Shown in pieces: positions 35,226 to 46,690 of a stretch of DNA of 64,000 nucleotides (positions are counted from its first letter, which is position 1; every line of letters begins with the position of its first letter). This stretch comes from Gymnopilus junonius (lineage: Eukaryota > Basidiomycota > Agaricomycetes > Agaricales > Galerinaceae), in assembly GCA_015501075.1 (NCBI GenBank), contig JADNYJ010000143.1:38924-102923 (forward strand), given 5' to 3'. The translations under genes were made by a program, and so were the position numbers. The notes under the pieces are model-generated. The model saw nothing but the letters and a program-made list of their open reading frames with translations, was not told the DNA's origin and ran no database searches.

Positions 35226-38200
35226 ATGGGATTAGAAGCCGCGGAATTGGCGCGTTGGACGAGGTTTGCTGCGAAGGGTGGAATTGGGAAATGCATTGCT
35301 CTGTGCGATTGTGTCGCGGAGAGTGCTGATGATCTTATGTTTCTGAAGGTATGCCGTTCTTTCTCCCTTCTTGTGTCACTGTCATGTTTATGCTTTTGAC
35401 AGGACGATGAAATTACGGTTCTATACCAGATTCCTGATCGTGAAGGGTTCTATTTGGTGCGTATGTCTCTGTATTTGATCTGTACAAGGACTGAGGTTTA
35501 TTTCATTAGGGACATTGTGAAGGCGTCGTTGGGAGATTCAACGGCGCCGATGTTCAGTTTCTTACCAAGCTGAAGAAGCCTGTTATGACGAAGCGCAGTT
35601 CAGTCTCCGCCTCCTCCGTGTCTGGAAAGTCCCCAACGCCGACCTCAGGAGTCAAGTCGCCGTCTCCATCACATCCTCCGTCCCGACGCAGCTCCTCACA
35701 TGCCGACACTGCCGACCGTCGGTCCTCTTCAAGCAAAGCTCGCGTCCTCTCACCGCTATCTGCCCAGACCCCTGTCACTCGGCCTCTGAGGATGAAGGGC
35801 CCCGGCATCTTCCACATATGAGCCGCTCTTCCGTGTCAACGGCGCCGGACTCTGTATTGAATACACCTGCTGTGGGGTCGTTTTCGCCGAATGTGGGTGC
35901 TCTAGAGGCAGGCAAATCGGGCAGCTACGGCACGCCTAGTCCAAGAGACACCGCTTTCCCCATTTTTGAGTCGGATGGAGCAGGTCCGTCTGGTACACCG
36001 CCGCCTCCTGTGGTGTCGGTCTCTTCGGTATCCAGTCCTCCACAGTTCCCTCCTCAACAACCACGTTATACGTCCCTTGCCCCACCGCCTCTCAGCCTAT
36101 TTCCTGATGGCAACACCTCCCCACTTCGGATCACCAAGAGGTCGCCTTTGTCTCCCCAAAATTTCTCTGCTCAATCGACGAAACCACCCTCACCTCCACC
36201 TCTTCCTCCGCCTATACCAAGTGCCGACATACCCGACTCGTCGTATTCGACTTTGGAGGATCAGAAGCGCCTTTCATTGGGCTCTGATGCGCGTGTGGGG
36301 ATTGGACTTTCGCTGTTGCAAGATTTGGCGAATGAGATGGATTCTGATTCGGACGAGGAGCGGAGGGGTAGATGGTCGAGGAATAGCAGTCGTTATAGCA
36401 TGGACGGCGATGATACCCAGGTGGACGAGTACGCGGCGGCTCTTAGCAGGGTGGGGAGGAGGGATAGTACGAATGAGAGCCAGGAGAGTACAGTGGAGGG
36501 CCTTGGGTACGCGCGGTCGGATGAAGGCGAAGAAGAACAGCAGGAAACCACGCTCGATCAGCTACCGGTTGAACTGCAAGAGTTTCCCAAACCACCCACG
36601 TCCTTGTTGTCCCAAACCACGTCGCCAGTGGTGGCCACTTTTGATAGGGAACGGCGGCCTTCATTAGCACCCTCAGCTACCTCAGCCACATCAACAAGTT
36701 CGTGGGAGGGCGCGTCGGATATTTACGATGATTACCGCTATTCGCGCTACTCGGTCATGAGCAAGATGTCAAGATTTTCTGGCTTCGCGGGGTCAGGAGC
36801 GAATACGCCTGCGGCTCAGACTCCACCACCTGTGCCGGAATCGCGTCCTAGTATGGACTCTTACGTCGCGCCTGGACGGGCGAGGACGGATTCGACCAAT
36901 TTCTCGGTTAGGTCGAGGACGGATTCGAACAAGTCGCGGCCTAGTGGGATGGACTTGCTGCATTCGGTGGCGGAAGACCAGCAGTGGAAGGATGGGGAGG
37001 CGACTGCGACTACGTCAAGAAGGAGAACGGCGGATAAGACGATGTCTGTGGACTCTGACGCGTCTGTGTATACCCAAAACAGCCGTTTTTCGAATCTTTC
37101 GCAGCAGGAGGGCGGGGGTGGCTTGAATGAGCTGCATAATCTTTCTATCGCCCACCATCCGCTTCTACCTCCTTCCATGTCGACGTCAACTTTGACTGGG
37201 CCGGGATTGAAGCCTGCGCCGCTGGATTTCATCAAGCACGAGCCGTCGCCGCTGCTGCATACCCGCTGGGGCTCACCTGTGTCATCAACCGACTCCCCAA
37301 AATCAGCCATGTTCACGCCTATCCTGCCGGTGGTGGAGTCTTCTGTAAATGAGAGTTCGATGAAGTCGCCTACGTTTGGAGGGTTTGCGAGTGCGATGAG
37401 GCAGATGATCGAGGAAGACCGCGTGAAGTCACCAGGTTCGGACGCGGAGAAGGAGGAGCGGGGTAGGGATGGGTCTGTGGTTGTGGAAGACGGGGAGGAC
37501 CAGGATATGTTGAGGAGTAGGGTTTCGCGTGGAGAGGGTTTGGGCGATAAGATTGTGGTGGAGGATGAGGAGGAGTTGCCGTCGAGGATCCTTAATAGCA
37601 CCATGACGAGCAGCGTGCTGCATGAATCATTTGAGAATTCGGATGGAGAGGAGACGAAGAACACGGAAGAGGTCGTTTTACCGACTATTGAAGTCCCTCC
37701 AAGTCCATTGGTGCCAACTCACCCTCCGTCAACGCCGCCTCCTAATAACAGTGCGTCTGCGGCTTCAAATCCTAGCTCGCCAGGCTCGCCGTCACCCTCT
37801 CATTTACGACCGTCATTGGCTGAACTTCGACTAGGAGGAACTGTGCCGCTCCCTGGGACGAACCAGCGTCGATCTTTATTCCTCCCTCATCCCAACGCAC
37901 CAAAATCACCAGGGCTCAATGTGACTCAAGGACCAATGTACATCGCTGCTCAACAGCAGCCATCACCACCACCTTCAGCAGGAGTGCAACCACCACCTCC
38001 GCAGGCTGGACCACGACAAGTTCAACCCTTCCAACAGCAGCATCCTCCTTCCTCTCAAAACGTCCCGCAGCAGCAGCAGCCGCATCCTCAGCGGAACGTG
38101 TTCGGCGTGATCCGTATGGCGCTGACGATGCCGCCTCCTTCCAGTCGTCCCCAGGGCCGCATGACGATCCCTGCGAACTTTTATAGGGGGCCTACGATTT

Positions 38201-41050
38201 ATGGGAGGACGGAGGAGGATTTGGCGAATGCTGTGGGACCGGTGCCGATCATATGGAGTGTTGAGCCGCCGCCTCAGTGTCCTCCTGCAGCAGCAGTGGC
38301 GACGGCGGGGAATTTGAGTGTGGGTGGTGGTGTTATCGGACAGAGGGGGATGCAGATGATGTCTAGGCAGCAGCAGCAACAACAGCAGCAGAAGTCGTTG
38401 GGTCAAGGACCTCCTCCACAGCAGCAACAACAAGCTCCGCCAGCTAGAAGCATGTCGACGGGGCCTGCGCCGAAGGATGGATCTGGGTCGAGTGCTGGAG
38501 CTGTGGGTGGTGGCGAAAAAGGTGTTGCTGGTGGAAATGGTGAAGGAACAGCGGGTTCTGGTGGGGCGACTAGTGGTGAACAAGGAGGAGCGGCTGGGAC
38601 GGCCACATCTGAGGCGCAGAAAGCACCTGGAGGAGTCATTCCTCGTGCCAACTTTTTCCCCAAGTCGCCTGGTTTACGACCGCGTTCCAGGAGTTTTTCG
38701 GGCTTTAATTCGACGACTGCTGAGGTGCCGTTGCCTGTTCAAAAAAGGTTCGTCACTTGGTCGTCCAATGCCTTATTAAATACTGATCATCGACTTTATT
38801 TCTCTCAGTGCGGAAGATTCTCGGCTGTCTACTGGCGAAATCAAGCGTTCATTGACTGCTTCAACCTCCTCCCCATCCCCAAGCAATCCTTCCTCGAACG
38901 TTAAGCCTCTTCGACCTTCACCTCTTTCCCTTTCCGTCACTTCAGGGTTGAAGCCCAATGCCACGTCACCTGCCTTGAAAACACCCAGCAGTCCCCTTGC
39001 GCAATCTGTCATCGTTCCTCCTCAATCTTCCGAACCATCATCACAGCAGGCGACAACTGCAGCTTCCACTGCATCTTCTCCTCCCTCACGACCTCAGAAT
39101 CTTCAAAGTCCGACTTCGCCCACTTCCAGCTCGTCGAATCTTAGGCTAATACCTCAACTTCGTAGTGTAGGGTCGCGTGCTACGCTCAACGAAGGATCAG
39201 CCCCACAGCCAGCTCCGACGAGGGCAATTCCAGCGTCGAGAAGCACCCTTTCTCTTGTGAACTCCAGGGGTTCTCTCGACGTTCATTCCACTCCTCCTGC
39301 CTTCACCAATGGCACAGCTCCTGGAAGAACGACCTCACTCCAAGCTGGTTCTCGACCTGATGTGTCCTCGGCATTTGTACCAAAAGTGGTGGATTCCGAT
39401 GCTATCTCTATTCGCAGTTCCCGCTCTCAGCTTGTCTCACCACCTCCCTCTCAGCAAGTCGCTCGCCAGTCATCGCTCCGCTCTAAACTTTCCCTGCCCA
39501 ATCTCCGTCGAAAGCCAAAGCAGGATGATGAGACCAGTCTGGTTCTCTCGCCTATTTCATCGAATCCTCATGGTTTCGACAGTGATCTCCTTCAGGTTCA
39601 AGATATGGCGTTTGAGCTTGTTCGTCCAAACTTGGCGCATTTTCAACAAGCAGCGCGAACCAGTGAAGATTCCAACGTCCTTGGGAGGGAAAATTCTTTC
39701 GATGTCAAGCCGGATTCAGCCAATTCACACTCGAACACGTTCCTGCGCCCTGAAAGCCCCAGCGTTTCCGTCTCTTCCGGTGGTCAGATCTCTGGTCAAC
39801 GTTCTCCGACAATTGCGGACTCTTCGTCCTGGGGCCCTCAGAACACAAGTTCATCCAACCCTCCTTCGCGCTCTACAACTGACGCCGAGTCGTCTTCCAT
39901 GGATGCTCATCGTCAGCGTGAGCTGAAGTGGATGTCTGTCATGTCGTCCAATCCCGCATCTCAAGCTCGCAAGTCGAAGAAGTCAAGAAGCTGCTGATGG
40001 ATGGTGTTCCGTCCTCTGTGCGCTATCTCGTTTGGTCGTACCTCACGGATGGGAAGGCGAGGAGTGTCCCTGGGGTCTATGCGCAGCTGTGTGGACGGGG
40101 TACGTCGAAGGCGAAGGCTATGGGTGTAGGAAGTTTGGGGCGAGCAGAAAGATCGGGCTGAGAGGATTGAAAGGGATATCAAGGCGTGCTTCAAGGACCA
40201 GCCACACCTACAGGGCCATCAAGGCCCGGTCGGAGTTTTATTGCAAGCATACTTGAACATGGTACCGGATGTGCAGTATTCAATGGGTGCGTACCTCATT
40301 ACCTTTTTTTTTTTGTCGAATTCTGACCTATATCTGTGTATCGTACAGGACTTACTCTCATCGTTGGTCAATTACTCCTCCTTTCTCCGGAAGAAGACGC
40401 CTTTTGGATCTTCGTCTCAATAATGGATACTCACATTCGGTCCTATTTCTCGGCCTCGACAACGCAAATGGAAGTCGACGCCGCCTTATTTTCACGTGCG
40501 TTGGAGAATAACGATGGCGTCCTGGCTCGGAAATTGTTAGTTGATATGGGTATCCAGCCGGTATCTATATGTCAACCATGGTGCGTTTTCTTTCGTGTTT
40601 TGCCCGATGTGATATTTATCTTCGCTTAATAGGTTCTCCATGCTTTTCGTTGGAACTCTTCCTCCAGATTACTTGAACCGCATCTGGGATCTTTTTCTTT
40701 TCGAAGGTAATTGCTCCTTCGCTTTCTAAACTAAGCTGGTGGTTTAACAATATGATTGATATCCAGGGGTTCCTTTCCTTCTGCGCGTTGGACTTGCTGT
40801 CGTCATATGCTGTCGACGGCAGCTTCTTGAATCGACCTCGGAAGAGTCTGTTCTTCACATCCTTCTCCATCCACCTCAATCCTGGCTCCCCGCCACGCCC
40901 GACGCCTTCTTATCTCTTGCGTTTTCTGTGAAACTGAAAGATGACGACATGAAGAAGCAGCGGATCAAGATGGAAGCGCAGGTTAAACGCCAGACTCAAG
41001 CTCCTCGTATCGCGTCCGCCTCTGGTCTTATCTCATTACCACGGACGTAG
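35226..41050 (+). CDS. SH3-TBC domain protein (Rab GTPase-activator-like)
   Basis: Exons 35226-35348, 35403-35456 and a long exon from 35510 encode an N-terminal SH3 domain (CIALCDCVAESADDLMFLK, DDEITVLYQI, GHCEGVVGRFNG). A Ser/Pro/Gln-rich disordered region of over 1,200 residues follows to about 39900, with an intron at about 38749-38811. A TBC domain comes next (DGVPSSVRYLVWSYLTDGKA; IERDIKACFKDQPHL; PDVQYSMG; EEDAFWIFVSIMD; FVGTLPPDYLNRIWDLFLFEG), with introns near 40290, 40580 and 40710, ending at 41050. Proteins of this plan act on Rab GTPases in membrane traffic. Three frame changes without introns occur, at about 35815, 39978 and 40100-40135. The usual catalytic IxxDxxR and YxQ are IERDIKA and YSM here, so GAP activity is doubtful. 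Confidence 0.8.
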
Positions 41051-41348
41051 TCGTAACATATGTTCTATATCTATCTTTTGCCGATCTCTCTCTCGTATGG
41101 TAGTATCTACATTCATTTCGTCTATGCTATGATCTTTACGACTTTCTGGTATGGTCCTAGTTTTTTGTTTTTACTCTGTCGAGTTTGTCCTTAACCGCTT
41201 ATTTACATTTACATTTATTACTTGCATTACTTATTCCTATGTTCTTCATTGACGGTACATGTGTATCCTGACTGTACATAGCATCGTTGATGTCGATACA
41301 ATCTTTCGACGTATTATAATAAAGGCGCGTTTGCTCTTCAAAACTCCT

Positions 41349-41942
41349 TTACGGTGGGGCTGGGATCACATATCACACTACGCCATACTGTTGCTCACTG
41401 AGAAGGACAGGGGCGAGGGCAAGGGAGAGGGAGGTTTCAAGATGGTGCTCGACAGCGTCTTCCGCATGGAGCTGCCTAGCAGGTACGGGAGGGATGCGCT
41501 CTGCGTGAATATCCGCGCCCCAGCTGCGCCTGGCACACTCTTACGCCTTCTCAACGTCCGCCTGGACTCCCTCGACTCGCAGTTCAGGCGTGCCCTTCAG
41601 ATGGACGTACTAGCTGGCCTCCTGCGCGAGCCCGGATGCAGCGGCGGCATCGTCGCAGGTGACTTTAACGCAATCCACCCCAACGATTATACGCTCGTCG
41701 ACAAATACGGGCTGATCGATGCCTGGGTCGCACTGCACAGGAGCACGACGGGGCCTGATGTAGGAGATACGTGGGGTGTAGGCGTCGAACTCAAGGACGG
41801 ACTCAAGCCGGGCAGATTGGACAAGGTCGTCATGTTGGGCTTGCAGCCTGACGAGATCGAAGTCCTCCAGCCTGGTCTTATCGACGCCGATACGCCTGGA
41901 GCGACCACTGCGGGCTACACTGCACCTTTACCGTCTAATCCA
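41349..41942 (+). pseudogene. Truncated endonuclease/exonuclease/phosphatase (EEP) domain, TDP2-like
   Basis: An open frame gives LLRLLNVRLDSLDSQFRRAL, GGIVAGDFNAIHPNDYTLVD, GDTWGV, LKPGRLDKVVMLGL and VLQPGL. GDFNAI and RLDKV are typical of the EEP phosphodiesterase fold, and the spacing resembles TDP2-like (tyrosyl-DNA phosphodiesterase 2) fungal proteins. The N-terminal half with the metal-binding Glu is missing, because the upstream DNA is the 3' flank of the TBC gene. The final SDH catalytic histidine block is missing as well; the frame ends after an intron-like gtaagc at 41942. I therefore read it as a fragment unlikely to be active. Confidence 0.6.
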
Positions 41943-43015
41943 GTAAGCATGTTTTTGTTCTCACCTATTCGACGCCTATATAACCACCTACAGTTTTTCC
42001 CCATACGTAGATGATTGGATCTAAAGCGGTTGAACCATCATGTAGCTTTGTTTGCTTTTATCCTTTTTCCAACGTAGAACGACAGTTACCCGCTTCAATC
42101 TACGATCCATCTCTTTAGACTTTATAAGTTTGTGCCATAATCGCATAAGCCATCATGTTGCATAGTCGTTGCCTCTTTGTAGCTCCTGCTCTTGCAATTT
42201 TGTCGTATCCTGCTGTAAGCAAATACTATATGCTACTAGTCGCATCAAGGTCTTCAGATTCACAACCAATTTTCTACCTTGATTGGTGACGACACTTCGT
42301 GCTAGCTCTGCGCTAAAGTACTCTGAATGCCACGCTCAGCCCGATCTCAAGCTCAAGAAATCATAGAAATAGTTAACTTGAAAAACTTTGCAAAAAGCGT
42401 AAAGTGTCAGAGAACATGTCCAGTATCGCAAGTCAACGCTGAGTCGTCACGTCTTGGGGATTTCATTTTTCCCCCCTCAAGTACGGAAGATCGCTCAAGT
42501 ATGAAGACTTCAATGTTAAACATTGATAAAGGAATGGACGTCGAACTTGGATCACCCAGATATCAAGCTTAAACTCAATGCGCACAGTCTAACGGACAAT
42601 TCATTGGTGATATTTCAAACGTAACGGCCCCAACAGACAGGCAACATTGGATCTGAACGAGTGGTATTTCAGCAAAAGTCAGATGAAAGCCTTGGAGTTG
42701 GAATAAGCGGCTACGGAGGTAGGAAATATCACATGGGCGCGATGAATCATATGTCGTTGTATAGAACCTTTATAATAAGTGAGTCAGATAGCGCGAAGAG
42801 GAGAGATAAAAGGGAGTAAGACCAACTGAAACAATGAATCACGAATCCACGTAGTTGGACACCTGGTTTATCAATGAAGGTAGTAAGTTCGATGACGAAG
42901 GAGGAGGAGGAGAATTCGACAAACCGAAGTGACGAGTCTACGAATTCAAGACCTGTAGACAAAGTAAGGGCATTATCAATGATAAATAAAATAAGAGAGA
43001 GAGGAGATGATGAAC
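41943..43015. other. Gene-poor stretch
   Basis: A plus-strand frame of 81 codons at 42327-42572 has no resemblance to anything I know. Otherwise no coding, RNA or repeat feature is seen. Confidence 0.4.
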
Positions 43016-43630
43016 CTAGTCGATCTTGAGGAAGACCTTCCATTCCTCCTCACTCCAATACATTTCCCCGAGCTCCTCCTTGACGCTCTTGTACGTAGGG
43101 TAGAACGCATTGAAGGCCATCTCAACCATCTTCTTCTCCGAGTCATCCTTGTAGGTGATCTGGCCATCCTCATGGTAGAGCTTACTGAATAGCTTCATAG
43201 AGTCGTCAAAATTTTGGACGGCTTTCTTGATCGTAGATTTGAGACGATCGGCACCAGCGATAAGCCTCATAATGATAGCTTCAGAGTCCGTAGGCAACGG
43301 CAACACGTCCTCGGCAACGACCTGGTCGAGAGACATGCCATCGGGCATATACAACGTTTACATATACGGTATATTAATCACGAGTGATGAGGAGGAGCAA
43401 TGATAATTTGTACTTACAACCTTGTCGTCAATGATGTCAATAGACACAACTTCATCACGCGTCTTCTCGCGGTAGGTAAGGCCGCATTTGCCTTCGAGGT
43501 TGACCATGAAGCGGGAGTCCGAGCCAGCGATATTATCGTGGATTTTGAACCTATCGATTCCGGGACCAGACTTGACAACCACATCAATGTTCTAATGTTA
43601 AGCTGTAAGTAACCGGCTGCACTCAACGCA
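43016..43630 (-). CDS. Hypothetical protein with C-terminal charged helical region
   Basis: I do not recognise the family. An exon reading left from about 43582 encodes VVKSGPGIDRFKIHDNIAGS and a beta-like stretch to DIIDDKV, where a consensus donor (gtaagt, about 43424) follows. Joining to the acceptor CGACCAG near 43320 gives AEDVLPLPTDSEAIIMRL and a helical charged tail (STIKKAVQNFDDSMKLFSKL, YKSVKEELGEMYWSEEEWK) ending at 43016. Without splicing there is a single in-frame TAA between the parts. An acceptor at about 43595 suggests a further 5' exon, possibly starting near 43640. Size is about 180-200 residues. Confidence 0.5.
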
Positions 43631-43865
43631 AGCATCAGAAGAAATACACCCTCCCCTTTCGGCACTTTTGATACTTTCACAAGTGCTGAAAAGTGAGAAA
43701 GGGGAAAAGGAACTGGTCCTTTCAAGAATTACCTCGCGAATCCTTGCAAAACTATTAAAAGGGCAAAAGGACCGAAAAGCTTCAGTATATCATTAGCCAC
43801 AAATGTACCACTCCTGCTCGCAAAAGCGATTGGAAATAGATACAATCAGTAATATATGAACCTTA

Positions 43866-45005
43866 TTAAGCATTAATAGTGGTCTCGTTACTGTCCTCGG
43901 TCATATCCACGGCATCCTGAGCCTCAGCGTCGTCCTCGATCTCGAAATCAGACTCGACCACCTCAGCCTTTGTGGTAGCATCAGCTGGGGCAGCGTCATC
44001 GCCAGACGATGACCTCGACCGCTTTTTACCTTTCATGACAGCAAACGCATGCGCATAGACGAGCTTCTATGAGATTTTCCTCTGCTCGTAAGAGAATTTT
44101 CCCTGCCAATTCCAGCTCCTCTTCTGCTTCAGCATGACTGAGACTTGGCTGGGAATCAATGCTATCCTCATCGTCTTCAGCAGCCGCAGATGCTTGAGGC
44201 GACAACTCGGAGAAAGGCAGCCACTGTGAAACTGGAGTCCACTGGAGTCGTGGTGCAGGCCTCCCATCCGAAACCACAAAGCGCGAAGGAGCTGACAACA
44301 CATCACGCGAGAGATTTGGAGTCCACATGGCCATGGGTTGACCTGCCGATGTTTTGAGGGCTGCGTACTTTGAGGAGGGTGTTGGCGTTGAGGGGACGAG
44401 TTGGAAGGATAGTACATGGGTGGGTGAGGTAGATGGATCTTGACGAGCAGGGCTGGCACTTGCTGAAACCGCCTGGAAAAGTATGAAATTTCATAAATAT
44501 CGAAGACCAATAAGACGCACGATCTTTTCATTTAAGTATTTGACTATGGCTTCTCCTCGGCGCACTGCCTCCTTCGCGTCCTGCCTGTCACACCACTGAC
44601 TATCGAATGTCGACATTTGTGATTCATCTTGAACCTGATCTGTGAAGTGACCAGCAATGTATTGGGCCACGAACTCGGCTTCATCGTACAAGGGGTGGGC
44701 TTCGAGATCCTTCAGTGTGCAAGGATTGTTGTCTGATTTGACTGACAGTTCACGGAGTCTCTTGGTGCGAAGTGTTGTAGACTCTAAAAGCTATAGGTTG
44801 CTAAGATGCTTGTAATGTCAATGAAAGCACAAAAACTCACCGCGTTTTTGGATACTTCAACTTCTTCCTCTTTGACAGTCTCAAGCGCGCTCTGGCCATG
44901 AGCACGATCACGATGCACTGTTGCGTTGGCCATCTCGGGAGGTGTATTAAGTGCCAGTGCAGGTGGAGCCTGAGGACTGGCACTCCATATCTGATGGGCA
45001 AATAC
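43866..45005 (-). CDS. Hypothetical acidic protein, four segments
   Basis: Minus-strand exons join well. A Pro/Ala-rich start is followed by VKEEEVEVSKNA (ending about 44842). A 50-bp intron leads to LLESTTLRTKRLRELSVKSD and FVAQYIAGHFTDQVQDE. A phase-0 intron (gtgcgt..ccag, about 44520-44473) leads to a Ser/Pro-rich part with MAMWTPNLSRDVLSAP and DDEDSIDSQPSLSHAEAEEE. The frame then changes near 44070 into KLVYAHAFAVMKGKKRSRSS and a very acidic tail (EVVESDFEIEDDAEAQDAVD) ending at 43866. A basic KGKKRSRS block next to an acidic tail suggests a nuclear protein. The family is not recognised. The true start upstream of 45005 is unknown. The frame change near 44070 may be a one-base sequencing error. 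Confidence 0.45.
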
Positions 45006-46184
45006 AGGTCAACATGAAATTTTCTCGAGCAAGGCATGCTTTCCTCACCTGTAGGATAAGTTGAAATGCACACTAGATGAGTTCCAGGGAGAGGTAGGCA
45101 AGAGATCATGGAGGGAAAACCCAACGAAGATGAGCAAGTCAGAAGAATTGTACACAAGTGACGCATGGGAACGTCAGGCACTGGGTATAATCAACACTAT
45201 TTTTGGACAATTTTCCAAGTTGTGCTGGCACAGTGGTAAGTCGCGATTATATTTTGGTATGTTCGCAGGTTCGATCCCCAGCTCGTCCCAATCACTCGAC
45301 TTGGCAAGTATGCCTTTCAGACCATGAAAGCAGGTAAAGTACGAGAAGTGGATGTATCTGACTTCATTTGAATTTCACGGTTTGTTCAAAGTCGATAAAA
45401 GGGGGATAAAAGTGACTTGAAAGTATAAGTACTAAAAGTACATGGGCTGTAATTCTTCTGATGAGGAAAAAAAAATTACCGTGGTAGGACGGATATCCCT
45501 GGCCTGGATGTAGAGCCCACCAATGACGGAGACTCAGGTCTTGGCCGCCGCCTCAGCGCGAACAAAAGCGTGCCAGCGGGCGAAGAGTGGCTTGAGGCCG
45601 TAGTGGAGGAGAGGACGAGAGACCAACATGTAAGGATCCGAGTTCCAAATATAGAACGAGAGAGCGAGATCAAATGAAGAGAAGAGCGCGCGCGAAATTA
45701 GGAATTCAAATCAATACGATTGAGTTGATTCTACAACGAAACAAGATGTAAAATATGGGTTTTTATAGTAATGGAAAGGAGGCTGACAAAATAAGAGAAA
45801 AGCAATGTGATTTTGAAGAGAACCAAAAGAAGGAAGAAATTGTGAACTAAACGATTGGTAGAGATCGTGTCTGGAACGGAATAGAAGTGATGGAGAATAA
45901 TGAAAGTGGAAGCGTACTGAAAATAATGTGCACGGAAACACTGCTGGCACCAACCTCTGTTTCTTTGGGAAACAGCATAAAAGAAACACGTCACCTGATT
46001 TCTTTTAGGTGTTTCTCAAGCAACCAGCATTCGGCCTTGCCTAATTTGGTATGGCCGACCGGTGTTTCTCAAGAAAACAGTGGAAAAAAAGTCATATGAC
46101 GTGTTTCCTAGGTACTGTTTCCTCAAGAAACACTACTCAGTGCCAGCAGTGAAAGAGAGTCCGATAACGCTATACACATGACTT
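45006..46184. other. Intergenic stretch
   Basis: Holds the probable promoter side of the minus-strand gene, AT-rich sequence at 45420-45480 with an A-run, and a short inverted-repeat structure at 45936-46152. No gene is supported. Confidence 0.4.
45936..46152. repeat. Short inverted-repeat structure with internal GTTTCTCAAG copies
   Basis: CACTGCTGGCAC at about 45939-45950 is matched in inverse by GTGCCAGCAGTG at about 46140-46151. Between them lie several copies of a GTTTCTCAAG/GGAAACA unit in both orientations (near 45964, 46010, 46063, 46110, 46124). It could be a small MITE or a folded regulatory element. No clear target duplication is visible. Confidence 0.45.
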
Positions 46185-46690
46185 TTGCACAGCGGTTGCC
46201 CCGTCCCGAATTCCAACACCTTCCCTTCGCAACCCAGGCGGATCTCTATAACGAAGGGGAATTTTAACTCGGAAGACGACTACACGGAAGGAAATTCTAG
46301 GAAGCCAAAGAACAATACCCGCAAAGTCGGAGGGAAAGGCCAACGGCAGCAAAAGCCAAAACCAAAACTGACGTACGGCTGTAATCTTTATTCATCTTTT
46401 AGTTTCATTAAATCGTATCCAATATACAGATATGTTGCTCAGGTCGCGGAATTTGCAAATGACGGGGTTGAGGAATCGAAAGATGTTCCTACAGGTAAGG
46501 ATCTAAAAACTTGTCTCCCTATAGCGTCAATTTACCTGTACTATTTTACAACTCAGTTGACCAGACGAAAAAGAATACAGTGCCTCTGACCTTACGTGTC
46601 TGAATTTTGTCCATTATCTGACTTCTTGCAACATTGAATCAGCTTGAAAGGATTCGGAAGACGATGCAGCTGGCCAACCATCCAGGGCTG
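46185..46690 (+). pseudogene. 5' fragment of a DUF2786-type gene
   Basis: A basic N-terminal exon (NSRKPKNNTRKVGGKGQRQQ) is followed by introns at about 46372-46401, 46495-46556 and 46601-46626. The last junction leads into LERIRKTMQLANHPG, which is the start of the DUF2786 domain. After about 46690 homology to the downstream copy stops and the sequence runs into the convergent minus-strand gene. This piece therefore has the beginning but not the body of the gene. The missing body matches the copy at 50877. DUF2786 has no established biochemical role. Confidence 0.55.
46464..46687 (+). repeat. Direct repeat, left copy (DUF2786 exon region)
   Basis: About 224 bp shared with 50877-51110 in the same orientation. 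The copies differ by scattered substitutions and one 9-10 bp indel in an intron. It begins GGGGTTGAG and ends at CAACCATCC. Confidence 0.8.

Noticed and set aside
36861..38663. Long minus-strand open frames (for example 36861-37664 and 37975-38583)
   Set aside because: They lie antisense to the Ser/Pro/Gln-rich part of the SH3-TBC gene. Biased codons make stops rare on the other strand, and the frames have no family resemblance.
45455..45480. CTGATGAGGAAA-like stretch as a hammerhead ribozyme core
   Set aside because: There is no stem II between the CTGATGA and GAAA boxes and no matching arms; an A-run follows.
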